Below are positions 1-5,256 of a DNA stretch of 10,653 nucleotides, in pieces (the stretch's first letter is position 1; each line of letters begins with the position of its first letter). This DNA is from Candidatus Kaiserbacteria bacterium RIFCSPHIGHO2_02_FULL_54_11b (GTDB taxonomy: Bacteria; Patescibacteriota; Minisyncoccia; Phycocordibacterales; UBA2100), in assembly GCA_001781275.1 (NCBI GenBank), contig MFLH01000006.1, forward strand, positions 14,581 to 25,233, given 5' to 3'. The notes under the pieces are model-generated. The model searched no databases and was not told the origin of the DNA. It worked only from the letters and a program-made list of their open reading frames with translations. The translations under genes were made by a program, and so were the position numbers.

Positions 1-673
1 TTGTAACACCCTTTGCTGCACACATCGCGCCCTCTCTACCACCAATTCCCCCGAGGACCATGTGAGGTCGATCGTTTCCTTCGTGGGGGAAACAAACTCC
101 GAATTGTGGATTCGCTTTAGCAAATCCCCACATAGTTTGATAGTTACCATTCGCAGGATTTACATCGATAGCAACACCTATCGTGTGATTGGAACCCGGC
201 ACTCCGCCTGCGCGAGCATTTTCACCCGATGGCCCGTCCCGATATGCTGAAGATATACTGACTTGACCATATCGCTGCGTATAAGCTTTGAAGAAACCTG
301 CCGCACATATTGCAAAGGCGTTATTCAGTTTGTTTATATGTGCCCTATCCGGGGGAGCTTGGCATCCTCCGACGCATTTGTTCGGTAAGCTGTTGAGATA
401 CTCCTTCGCCTGTCCGGCGTCGTTGGTAAATCCGGCCGCAGCGTCGGATGCACACACGGGCCTCCCCGGAAGGGCGCCGGCAGTGACTTCAGCCGGAGTT
501 GCTATGTGGCCTGAAGAACCGTCGGCACACGGGCCTGCCGCCTCTGTAGCAAGCGGGGCGAATGTCAGGAGCGCAAGAGGAAAAGCGAACAGCACAAATG
601 TCTTAAGCAACATCTCCGAAGTATACAGAAGAAACAGAAAGCTCAGTCGCTTTAGTGTGGACGCGGTCTTCAT
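1..673 (-). CDS. Exported M15/VanY-like zinc D,D-peptidase (3' end outside window)
   Basis: The frame stays open from ATG 673 to the window edge, giving 224 residues with no stop seen. It is probably a peptidoglycan D,D-carboxypeptidase or endopeptidase of the M15 (VanY/D-Ala-D-Ala) fold acting outside the membrane. What shows this: the zinc motif SxHxxGxAxD is intact (S161, H163, G166, A168, D170), preceded by a Ser-Ser-Ala-Tyr-Arg segment (141-145) typical of the family, and a second His (H204) in DRPHM supplies the likely third ligand. E198 is a candidate general base, though it lies farther from the His than in the usual ExWH motif. Residues 1-45 are hydrophobic; a signal peptide could start at M1 or, with a more canonical shape, at M21 (position 613). 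Seven cysteines (49, 74, 100, 104, 123, 194, 218) suggest disulfides in the exported domain. The start overlaps the nuclease stop as ATGA and has a purine-rich AAGAAGG 7 nt upstream, implying translational coupling. Substrate is inferred, not shown. Confidence 0.8.
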   Translation of the reverse strand, partial: MKTASTLKRLSFLFLLYTSEMLLKTFVLFAFPLALLTFAPLATEAAGPCADGSSGHIATPAEVTAGALPGRPVCASDAAAGFTNDAGQAKEYLNSLPNKCVGGCQAPPDRAHINKLNNAFAICAAGFFKAYTQRYGQVSISSAYRDGPSGENARAGGVPGSNHTIGVAIDVNPANGNYQTMWGFAKANPQFGVCFPHEGNDRPHMVLGGIGGREGAMCAAKGVT

Positions 674-1287
674 GATGCCGCCTTCTTCGTATCGCCTGCA
701 CACGTGTCGTCGGCCCACAGGCCCCGCTTTTCTTCTTGTGCACGACTCTCGGCCGCCTTGAATTCCTCTTGGTATTTGTACGGTAGGTCGTACGTATATT
801 CATGGCCATATCCTTCCGCGATCATGTATTCGTTGAAGTTTGTTCCGCTTGGCAAGAAGACGTAGGCGAGCGTGCGCCCGTATTTGTCGAACGTGCCTTG
901 TGATGCATCCGTTTCGAGCCGCACGTTTTTTCCTGTAAGCAACTCCTTCGCTTTGTCCGACGCCGCCTTGCCGAAACACTGCACGGGCTTGCGCGGGTCC
1001 ACCGTCTCGGGCGTATCGAGCCCTATAAGTCGTAGTCGCGTGGTCTTTCCATCCACCAAGACATCGAGCGTATCTCCATCGACGACCTTGACGACGGGGT
1101 GAGACGGTTCGGCCGTTTGCACCGGAGCAGCTACAATCGGTGCAGTTGTTGTAGCCCCTGTGGCCGCAGAGACGTTTGCGAGTTGTGGGGAAGAGGACGG
1201 AGGTACGATCTTGGTGCTCTGCGACTCCAAAACGGCAATTGCGAGCATCAAGAGGATTCCAATACCGAAGAGCAGCGCTTTCTTCAT
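670..1287 (-). CDS. Staphylococcal-type nuclease (thermonuclease, SNase domain), membrane-anchored or secreted
   Basis: This 205-aa protein is a Ca-dependent phosphodiesterase of the SNase/micrococcal nuclease family, probably cleaving extracellular DNA or RNA for nucleotide salvage (role inferred). Residues 4-20 form a signal anchor or signal peptide, followed by an Ala/Thr/Pro-rich linker (30-62) and the SNase domain (64-194). All catalytic positions are visible by alignment to the S. aureus enzyme: D72 in DGDT, R86, D91-T92 and E94 in RLIGLDTPE, and R138 in DKYGR. The frame remains open upstream to 1974, but that extension lies antisense to the next gene and has no nuclease homology. ATG 1287 is chosen because it opens the hydrophobic segment and lies 6 nt after a perfect TATAAT on this strand. 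There is no Shine-Dalgarno, so the transcript is probably leaderless. It heads an operon with the M15 peptidase (ATGA overlap at 670-673). Confidence 0.93.
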   Translation of the reverse strand: MKKALLFGIGILLMLAIAVLESQSTKIVPPSSSPQLANVSAATGATTTAPIVAAPVQTAEPSHPVVKVVDGDTLDVLVDGKTTRLRLIGLDTPETVDPRKPVQCFGKAASDKAKELLTGKNVRLETDASQGTFDKYGRTLAYVFLPSGTNFNEYMIAEGYGHEYTYDLPYKYQEEFKAAESRAQEEKRGLWADDTCAGDTKKAAS

Positions 1288-1293
1288 AGATGT

Positions 1294-1299
1294 ATTATA
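1294..1299 (-). promoter_or_regulatory. -10 hexamer TATAAT for the nuclease operon
   Basis: A perfect TATAAT lies on the minus strand with 6 nt between it and ATG 1287, so transcription would begin at or next to the start codon. No convincing -35 is visible. It overlaps the -10 of the divergent gene by four base pairs. Confidence 0.6.
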
Positions 1300-1301
1300 C
1301 T
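1296..1301 (+). promoter_or_regulatory. -10 hexamer TATACT for the DUF3298 gene
   Basis: TATACT ends 7 nt before ATG 1309, placing the predicted transcription start on the start codon. No clear -35 is seen and no Shine-Dalgarno precedes the gene. It shares base pairs 1296-1299 with the opposing TATAAT. Confidence 0.5.
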
Positions 1302-1308
1302 GTTGTGT

Positions 1309-2004
1309 ATGAATCGTTTTGTCGGCTACGTGCTCGCTCTCATTGCTCTCGCCGGCATTGCGTATGCCATTTACATTTTTGTACCCAAGGCGCCTGCAAT
1401 GCCGATTACGACAATAACCGAGGCGGATCCCGAGACGGGGACGGAGATGCAAACGGAGGTTGTCTCTAGTCAAACCGATACATATCGCATCGAAGTGCGC
1501 TATCCGAAATTCGGCATTCCTGCAGTCGACGCAAAGATAAAAGCGGTCGTCGATTCCGCTGTCGCGGAATTCAAGACCTACCCAGCCAATCCGCCCGATT
1601 CGAGTACTCCGCAAAATGAGATGTCCGGCTCTTTCGACTCGGTGTACGCGGGGCCTGATATCGTGAGCGTCGCGCTCTCGATCTCGGAATATACCGGTGG
1701 TGCACATCCAAATACGGTTATCATCGGGGTCAACGTCGAGAAGTTGACCGGCAAATCTCTCACGCTCGATGACGCTCTCCTTATCCTGGGGAAGAGTTTG
1801 GAAGAGGTAGCCGAGTCGTCGCTCAAAGAGCTGAAAGTCATCCTCGGCGAAGACGTCCTTTTCCCCGAAGGAGCTGCCGCAAAGTCCGAGAACTACAGCA
1901 CGTTCCTCATTGGCAAGGATAGAGTAACCTTTATCTTCAATAACTATCAAGTCGCTCCCTATGCGGCAGGACATCAGGAAGTGTGGTTTAAGCGGGTGAA
2001 GTAG
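1309..2004 (+). CDS. Membrane-anchored DUF4163/DUF3298 (RsiV/PdaC-like) protein
   Basis: This is a 231-aa protein with one N-terminal membrane segment (residues 5-25) and an extracytoplasmic domain. The C-terminal part shows the DUF3298 pattern: GGAHPNT at 130-136, the VNVEKLTGKSLTLDDAL stretch around 141-156, and the closing FIFNNYQVAPYAAGHQEVWF region (208-227). The region at 50-125 fits the DUF4163 subdomain that precedes DUF3298 in RsiV, PdaC and related proteins. Family members include the lysozyme-sensing anti-sigma factor RsiV and peptidoglycan deacetylase PdaC, but neither a catalytic deacetylase domain nor a cytoplasmic anti-sigma domain is present here. A cell-wall or glycan-binding role is therefore only an inference. 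The frame is open upstream to about 1099, but ATG 1309 opens the membrane anchor and follows a -10 box by 7 nt, whereas the upstream part lies antisense to the nuclease. Confidence 0.85.
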   Translation: MNRFVGYVLALIALAGIAYAIYIFVPKAPAMPITTITEADPETGTEMQTEVVSSQTDTYRIEVRYPKFGIPAVDAKIKAVVDSAVAEFKTYPANPPDSSTPQNEMSGSFDSVYAGPDIVSVALSISEYTGGAHPNTVIIGVNVEKLTGKSLTLDDALLILGKSLEEVAESSLKELKVILGEDVLFPEGAAAKSENYSTFLIGKDRVTFIFNNYQVAPYAAGHQEVWFKRVK

Positions 2005-2064
2005 AAATCGTACATCAGACTTGCCTTCTGCGGAATGCGGTGGGAAACTGGGGGAGTTACTCTT

Positions 2065-2077
2065 TAATATCTATAAA
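2065..2077 (+). promoter_or_regulatory. Probable -10 region (TAATAT / TATAAA) of the first paralog
   Basis: An A/T-rich stretch immediately before ATG 2082 contains TAATAT (2065-2070, 11 nt from ATG) and TATAAA (2072-2077, 4 nt from ATG). Either gives a very short or absent 5' leader. No -35 match is evident and there is no Shine-Dalgarno next to the ATG. Confidence 0.4.
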
Positions 2078-2081
2078 AATT

Positions 2082-2606
2082 ATGCCAGAAGGAAATACAC
2101 CCACTGCACCAAGCTCGAAGAAAATGTGGTACATTATCGGCGCTATCGTGGCCGTCCTCTTGCTCGGCTGGCTTTTCACGGGAGGAGCCGGTTCGATGAT
2201 GGGTGCCGCATCAGGAGTCGATGTCGATCGTAATGCGGACGGCTCGGCGACCTACTCCAATGAGGAGGGAAGTGTGACCGTCGGCACCATGGCGACCATG
2301 CCGTCCAACTGGCCGTCGGACGCACCGCAGAATTTTGCAGGCGCCTCTATCGTCTATTCAGGTACCTCGAATCCACAGACAGGCAATGTCGGCTCAGCAG
2401 TTTCCTACACGGTACGCGCTTCCGCTCAAAGCGTTGCGGATTACTACAAACAGCAGCTTACCTCCGCGGGCTGGACCATTGCCGGTACGGCCAACATGGC
2501 AGGTGCTATGGTCGTCTCGGCGACAAAAGATACACGCACTTTCGGTGCCTATATCAGCGATACAGGAGATGGGAATGTCAGCGTGACGGCGGGGATAGAA
2601 CTGTAA
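2082..2606 (+). CDS. Single-pass membrane protein of unknown family, paralog 1 (tandem pair)
   Basis: This 174-aa protein has a short hydrophilic N-terminus, one membrane helix (residues 15-33), a Gly/Ala/Ser-rich linker and a C-terminal soluble domain from about residue 73. I do not recognise the family. The domain shares a clear pattern with the next gene: NWPSDAP (76-82), GAxIxYSG (87-94), NPxTxxVG (97-104), a helix VADYYKQQL followed by GW (118-131), ATKDTR (147-152), and a final NVxVxxxI strand. The alternation of short strands with one amphipathic helix suggests a small alpha/beta domain outside the membrane. ATG 2082 is preferred over an in-frame ATG at 2040 because it sits just after an A/T-rich -10 region and puts a typical charged N-terminus before the helix. 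Confidence 0.75.
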   Translation: MPEGNTPTAPSSKKMWYIIGAIVAVLLLGWLFTGGAGSMMGAASGVDVDRNADGSATYSNEEGSVTVGTMATMPSNWPSDAPQNFAGASIVYSGTSNPQTGNVGSAVSYTVRASAQSVADYYKQQLTSAGWTIAGTANMAGAMVVSATKDTRTFGAYISDTGDGNVSVTAGIEL

Positions 2607-2626
2607 CTCCTTCAGGTCATACATTA

Positions 2627-2648
2627 CTTCATCCAACCTTCATGAACC
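2627..2648 (+). promoter_or_regulatory. Candidate response-regulator operator upstream of paralog 2
   Basis: Two CTTCAT half-sites start at 2627 and 2638, an 11-bp pitch (TTCAT-N6-TTCAT). The same arrangement occurs upstream of the response regulator gene and the Fn3 gene. It lies about 35-40 bp upstream of the probable -10, where OmpR/PhoB-type activators commonly bind. A further CTTCA at 2610 is out of phase. Confidence 0.5.
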
Positions 2649-2682
2649 AGCCTGTACGCTGCGCCTTCAATCCAAGGTAGAT

Positions 2683-2694
2683 TATTATTATAAA
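2683..2694 (+). promoter_or_regulatory. Probable -10 region (TATTAT / TATAAA) of paralog 2
   Basis: An ATTATTATTATAAA-type run contains TATTAT (2683-2688) and TATAAA (2689-2694, 10 nt before ATG 2705). It predicts a leader of only a few nucleotides; no Shine-Dalgarno is present. No good -35 is seen, consistent with an activator-dependent promoter served by the repeats at 2627-2648. Confidence 0.45.
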
Positions 2695-2704
2695 CAGACC
2701 AACT

Positions 2705-3214
2705 ATGTCAAACAGAAATATGTCGTTTGGCTCTAAGCACATGTGGTACAGCATTGGCGGGGCTGTGGTTGTCGCACTCCTCGCGTGGGTGATCATATCC
2801 GCGAGCACCGGCGTCGCGCCGTGGGCACTGAATACGGACCAGCAAGCGACCTCGACCGACACGACGAAAACCGGCGGTGGCACGACCACGGGAGCCGGTA
2901 AATATCCAGCCGGCTGGCCGGCAGATGCGCCCGCGCTTCAATCCGGTGCGAAGATCACGTATTCGGGTGCAATGGACCCAAAGACAGATGTTGTTGGCCC
3001 AACACTTGTGTACACAGGCTCTGGCACAGTAGCGACTGCTGTGAAGTTCTTCACATCACAGTTTACGGCAAAGGGGTGGACCTTTCGCGGCCAAGGCAAT
3101 GTGCAAGGCTCGGTCCAGCTCGCCGCGACCAAAGACACGCGGAGAGTCACGGTGACCATTCTTGAGACACGCCCCGGCGTCCTCAACGTGACCATGGGAA
3201 TATCGAAGCAGTAA
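2705..3214 (+). CDS. Single-pass membrane protein of unknown family, paralog 2 (tandem pair)
   Basis: This 169-aa protein shares architecture with its upstream neighbour: a short basic N-terminus ending in a KxMWYxIGxxxV segment, one membrane helix (14-33), a Thr/Gly-rich linker (46-65) and a soluble C-terminal domain. The shared marks are GWPADAP (70-76), GAKITYSG (81-88), DPKTDVVG (91-98), an amphipathic helix leading to KGWTF (123-127), ATKDTR (141-146) and NVTMGI (161-166). The two proteins clearly come from a duplication but have diverged a lot in their linkers. Function is unknown; the topology suggests a domain displayed outside the membrane. It has its own promoter-like element and an operator-like repeat shared with the neighbouring two-component system, so I infer separate control by that regulator. 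A strong hairpin terminator follows at 3230. Confidence 0.78.
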   Translation: MSNRNMSFGSKHMWYSIGGAVVVALLAWVIISASTGVAPWALNTDQQATSTDTTKTGGGTTTGAGKYPAGWPADAPALQSGAKITYSGAMDPKTDVVGPTLVYTGSGTVATAVKFFTSQFTAKGWTFRGQGNVQGSVQLAATKDTRRVTVTILETRPGVLNVTMGISKQ

Positions 3215-3229
3215 TCATCGGCCCACTTC

Positions 3230-3267
3230 CACACCAAAAGCCGCCCGAAAGGGCGGCTTTTGGTGTG
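3230..3267. terminator. Strong bidirectional hairpin terminator
   Basis: A perfect 17-bp stem (arms 3230-3246 and 3251-3267) with a GAAA tetraloop carries internal AAAA and TTTT runs on either side of a GCCGCCC/GGGCGGC core. It would end transcription of the paralog pair and insulate the downstream two-component operon. The core and flanks resemble the hairpin at 7413-7443. Confidence 0.85.
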
Positions 3268-3369
3268 CCTTCGATTAGGGGCAACGAGATAACTGTGTCA
3301 TAAAACAATACTCCTTACATTTTGTCAAAAAACCTGTACTGTTAGTTGGCTGCACCTATCCCTACGAGA

Positions 3370-3401
3370 CTTCATGAGATGTTCATAGTCTCCTGTTCAT
3401 A
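3370..3401 (+). promoter_or_regulatory. Candidate autoregulatory operator upstream of the response regulator
   Basis: CTTCATGAGAT and GTTCATAGTCT half-sites start at 3370 and 3381 (11-bp pitch, TTCAT-N6-TTCAT), and a third TTCAT lies at 3396 within a second copy of TGTTCATA (3380-3387 and 3394-3401). A -10-like CATACT (3398-3403) overlaps the third copy. The 3268-3462 gap otherwise shows no gene. Confidence 0.5.
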
Positions 3402-3462
3402 CTGACTCTGTGGCATGAGTACCCTGCTCTCGCATAAGAAACCTCAATCTCCACCATCACTT

Positions 3463-4137
3463 ATGAAAATACTACTTGTTGAGGACGAAAAGAAGCTCGC
3501 CGATGCGCTCAAGCGCGGGCTTGAGCTCCAAGGCTATACGGTGGATATCATCTCGGATGGCGCAAAAGCTATGACGCGTATCTCACTTCATCGCAGTGAT
3601 TACGACGTCGTTATCCTCGACCTCATGCTCCCTTCAATGGATGGGCATGAGATATGCAAGCAGATGCGGGCAAAAGACATCACCGTACCGGTCCTTATTC
3701 TTACCGCACGGGCGGAGACAGACACAAAGGTCCAGCTTCTCATGTCCGGCGCTGATGATTACCTCGTGAAGCCCTTCTCGTTTGCCGAGCTGAACGCGCG
3801 GATACACGCGCTTTTGCGACGGCCCAATGAAGTGCTGCCGCAAGTCTTGCATTCAGGCGATATCGAGCTCGACCCAAACACCCGTCGCGCAGTACGCGCA
3901 GGGCGCGACATACCACTTACCCTCAAGGAGTACGGACTCCTCGAATACTTTATGCGTCACCCGGACACGGTCGTAAATCGGGAGGATCTGCTTACTCATT
4001 TATGGGATTTCAATTATGTCGGATTCAGCAATGTCGTCGACGTCCATGTCAAAAATCTTCGGAGAAAGCTCAGTGGGGAGGATGTTGATGATGTACTCGA
4101 AACGGTTCGTGGGATCGGTTACCGGCTTCGCGGGTAA
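3463..4137 (+). CDS. OmpR/PhoB-family response regulator
   Basis: This 224-aa two-component response regulator has a receiver domain (1-117) and a winged-helix DNA-binding domain (about 125-224). Receiver residues are complete: acidic pair D8-E9 after KILLVED, phospho-acceptor D53 in VVILDLMLP, T81 in ILTAR and K103 in VKPFSF. The effector half has the usual TLKEYGLLEYFMRHP segment, the recognition-helix region ending VDVHVKNLRRKL, and the closing GIGYRL wing. An in-frame ATG at 3415 would add 16 residues (MSTLLSHKK...) that no family member needs, so I use 3463, where MKILLVEDE is the standard family start; no Shine-Dalgarno is visible for either. It probably receives phosphate from the overlapping kinase and controls its own operon and at least two neighbouring envelope-protein genes through the TTCAT repeats (inferred). 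Confidence 0.95.
   Translation: MKILLVEDEKKLADALKRGLELQGYTVDIISDGAKAMTRISLHRSDYDVVILDLMLPSMDGHEICKQMRAKDITVPVLILTARAETDTKVQLLMSGADDYLVKPFSFAELNARIHALLRRPNEVLPQVLHSGDIELDPNTRRAVRAGRDIPLTLKEYGLLEYFMRHPDTVVNREDLLTHLWDFNYVGFSNVVDVHVKNLRRKLSGEDVDDVLETVRGIGYRLRG
4075..4081 (+). promoter_or_regulatory. Ribosome binding site GGGGAGG for the histidine kinase
   Basis: GGGGAGG, one of the few good Shine-Dalgarno sequences in the window, lies inside the response regulator coding region. It is 6 nt before ATG 4088 and 9 nt before ATG 4091, and abuts ATG 4082, so it favours 4088 or 4091 as the kinase start. Confidence 0.6.
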
Positions 4138-5182
4138 CTATCAATTCAATCCGTTCTTCCGGACGGAAGTAAACATTATCGGACTCCAGCTCACGAAGCT
4201 GGCTTCTCTTCTCATTGTTATCGGAGTGGCTGCAACCCTGCTCTACCGCAATGTCTCTATAGATGTAGTAACGGGGGCAGGCAGCGCGTTCGCGCTCCAT
4301 CCCTCGAACGAAGCGATCGTTATGATCGCAGCCACCGCGATCATCACCCTCGCTGTTGTATTTAGTTACGTCGTTACGCGCATGGCACTTGCCCCCGTGC
4401 GAGGCGCCCTCGATTCACAAAAACAATTTATCGGCAACGTAGCGCATGAATTGCGCACCCCGATCTCTATTATCAAGATCAACACCGAAGTAGCGCTCAT
4501 GTCTGGCGACATGAACATTTCTCTGCGAGAGACGCTTTTAAGTACGGTCGAGGAATTGGACCGCACGTCCGAGATTTTGAACAACCTTCTTTCGCTTTCA
4601 GCATCCATACAATCGAAGCGCATGGAGTTTATCGACGTGGATCTCGGCGAGGCGGTGCGACACGTGATGCGGCAACTGCAGGGGATATCGGGGCCGAAGC
4701 ACCTTGAAATGGAAGTACGAATGAGCGAGCAGCGGATGGTACTTGCGAATCCGGTCGCACTCGAGCAGATCGTCATGAACATCGTCAAAAACGCCATAGT
4801 GCATACACCCCGCGGCGGGCACATTTTTGTCACTGCAAAGCCGGTATACCCGAACCAAATGGAGTTTACGGTGCAAGATTCGGGCGCAGGTATTCCCGCC
4901 AAAGACCTTTTCCGGATCTTTGAGCCGTATTATCGGGGCGATCCATCGCGCAAGCGCAGCGAGGGGGGAAGTGGTCTCGGGCTCACGATCGTTTCCGAAC
5001 TCGTAAAATTACACGGCGGGAAGATCGTCGTACGCAGTGTGGAAGGGGAAAGTACGACCGTCTCGGTACTGCTGCCTGCAGGGAAGCAAGCGCCCCACTC
5101 CAACGGTGTTGTGAAGAGCCAGCATGAAAATACGAGCGAGATAGTGGTTGATTTTTCGCACAACAGGCTGAAGAAAGCATGA
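4088..5182 (+). CDS. Membrane sensor histidine kinase, partner of the upstream regulator
   Basis: This 364-aa HisKA/HATPase_c kinase has two membrane helices (about 33-53 and 75-97) separated by only about 21 residues, then the catalytic core. Visible boxes: H box VAHELRTP with H120; N box IVMNIVKNAIVHT with N235; G1 DSGAGIP with D264; F box FRIFEPYYRG (275-284); G2 GGSGLGLTIV (293-302). All are intact, so it should autophosphorylate and feed the adjacent regulator. No HAMP domain is obvious between helix 2 and the H box. The small extracytoplasmic loop suggests sensing within or near the membrane (inference). The start is uncertain: the frame is open back to ATG 4016, but the strong ribosome binding site points to 4088 (or 4091). 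Either way the gene overlaps the regulator by about 50 nt, implying coupled translation. The C-terminal 30 residues (333-364) are a nonconserved polar tail. Confidence 0.92.
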   Translation: MMYSKRFVGSVTGFAGNYQFNPFFRTEVNIIGLQLTKLASLLIVIGVAATLLYRNVSIDVVTGAGSAFALHPSNEAIVMIAATAIITLAVVFSYVVTRMALAPVRGALDSQKQFIGNVAHELRTPISIIKINTEVALMSGDMNISLRETLLSTVEELDRTSEILNNLLSLSASIQSKRMEFIDVDLGEAVRHVMRQLQGISGPKHLEMEVRMSEQRMVLANPVALEQIVMNIVKNAIVHTPRGGHIFVTAKPVYPNQMEFTVQDSGAGIPAKDLFRIFEPYYRGDPSRKRSEGGSGLGLTIVSELVKLHGGKIVVRSVEGESTTVSVLLPAGKQAPHSNGVVKSQHENTSEIVVDFSHNRLKKA

Positions 5183-5188
5183 ACCAAT

Positions 5189-5210
5189 CTTCATGATGTC
5201 TTCACGGGTA
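5189..5210 (+). promoter_or_regulatory. Candidate response-regulator operator upstream of the Fn3 gene
   Basis: CTTCATGATGT and CTTCACGGGTA half-sites start at 5189 and 5200, again an 11-bp pitch (TTCAT-N6-TTCAC, one mismatch to the other two sites). The site ends 10 bp before the -35-like TTGAAA, a placement typical for PhoB/OmpR-type activation. Confidence 0.5.
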
Positions 5211-5216
5211 TAGGAG

Positions 5217-5256
5217 TACGTTGAAACCCAACTTAGCAATAACATATTTCAACGTA
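5217..5256. repeat. 10-bp inverted repeat spanning the Fn3 promoter and start codon
   Basis: TACGTTGAAA (5217-5226) and TTTCAACGTA (5247-5256) are perfect inverted arms with a 20-nt spacer. The left arm contains the -35-like TTGAAA; the right arm overlaps the -10 end and reaches the A of the ATG. It could be a repressor operator; if transcription starts upstream, it could be a start-codon hairpin. Confidence 0.6.
5221..5248 (+). promoter_or_regulatory. Probable promoter of the Fn3 gene (TTGAAA - 16 bp - CATATT)
   Basis: TTGAAA (5221-5226, 5/6 to consensus) is followed after 16 bp by CATATT (5243-5248, 4/6). Seven nucleotides separate the -10 from ATG 5256, predicting a leaderless transcript. 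No Shine-Dalgarno is present. Confidence 0.5.

Noticed and set aside
668..677. CTTCATGATG near 668 and CTTCAT near 1282 as additional regulator half-sites
   Set aside because: Both are simply reverse complements of the ATGAAG start codons of the peptidase and nuclease, with no second half-site at 11 bp.
288..761. Plus-strand 157-aa open frame
   Set aside because: It lies antisense to the M15 peptidase, whose zinc motif is intact, and resembles no family.
1099..1308. 70-residue N-terminal extension of the DUF3298 protein
   Set aside because: Arg/Cys-rich translation antisense to the nuclease; the hydrophobic anchor and the -10 support ATG 1309.
1288..1974. Upstream extension of the nuclease reading frame (would give a 434-aa protein)
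   Set aside because: It is antisense to the DUF3298 gene, has no recognisable domain and no signal; the membrane anchor and -10 box place the start at 1287.
4366..4902. 178-aa minus-strand open frame
   Set aside because: Antisense to the kinase catalytic core; no motif seen.
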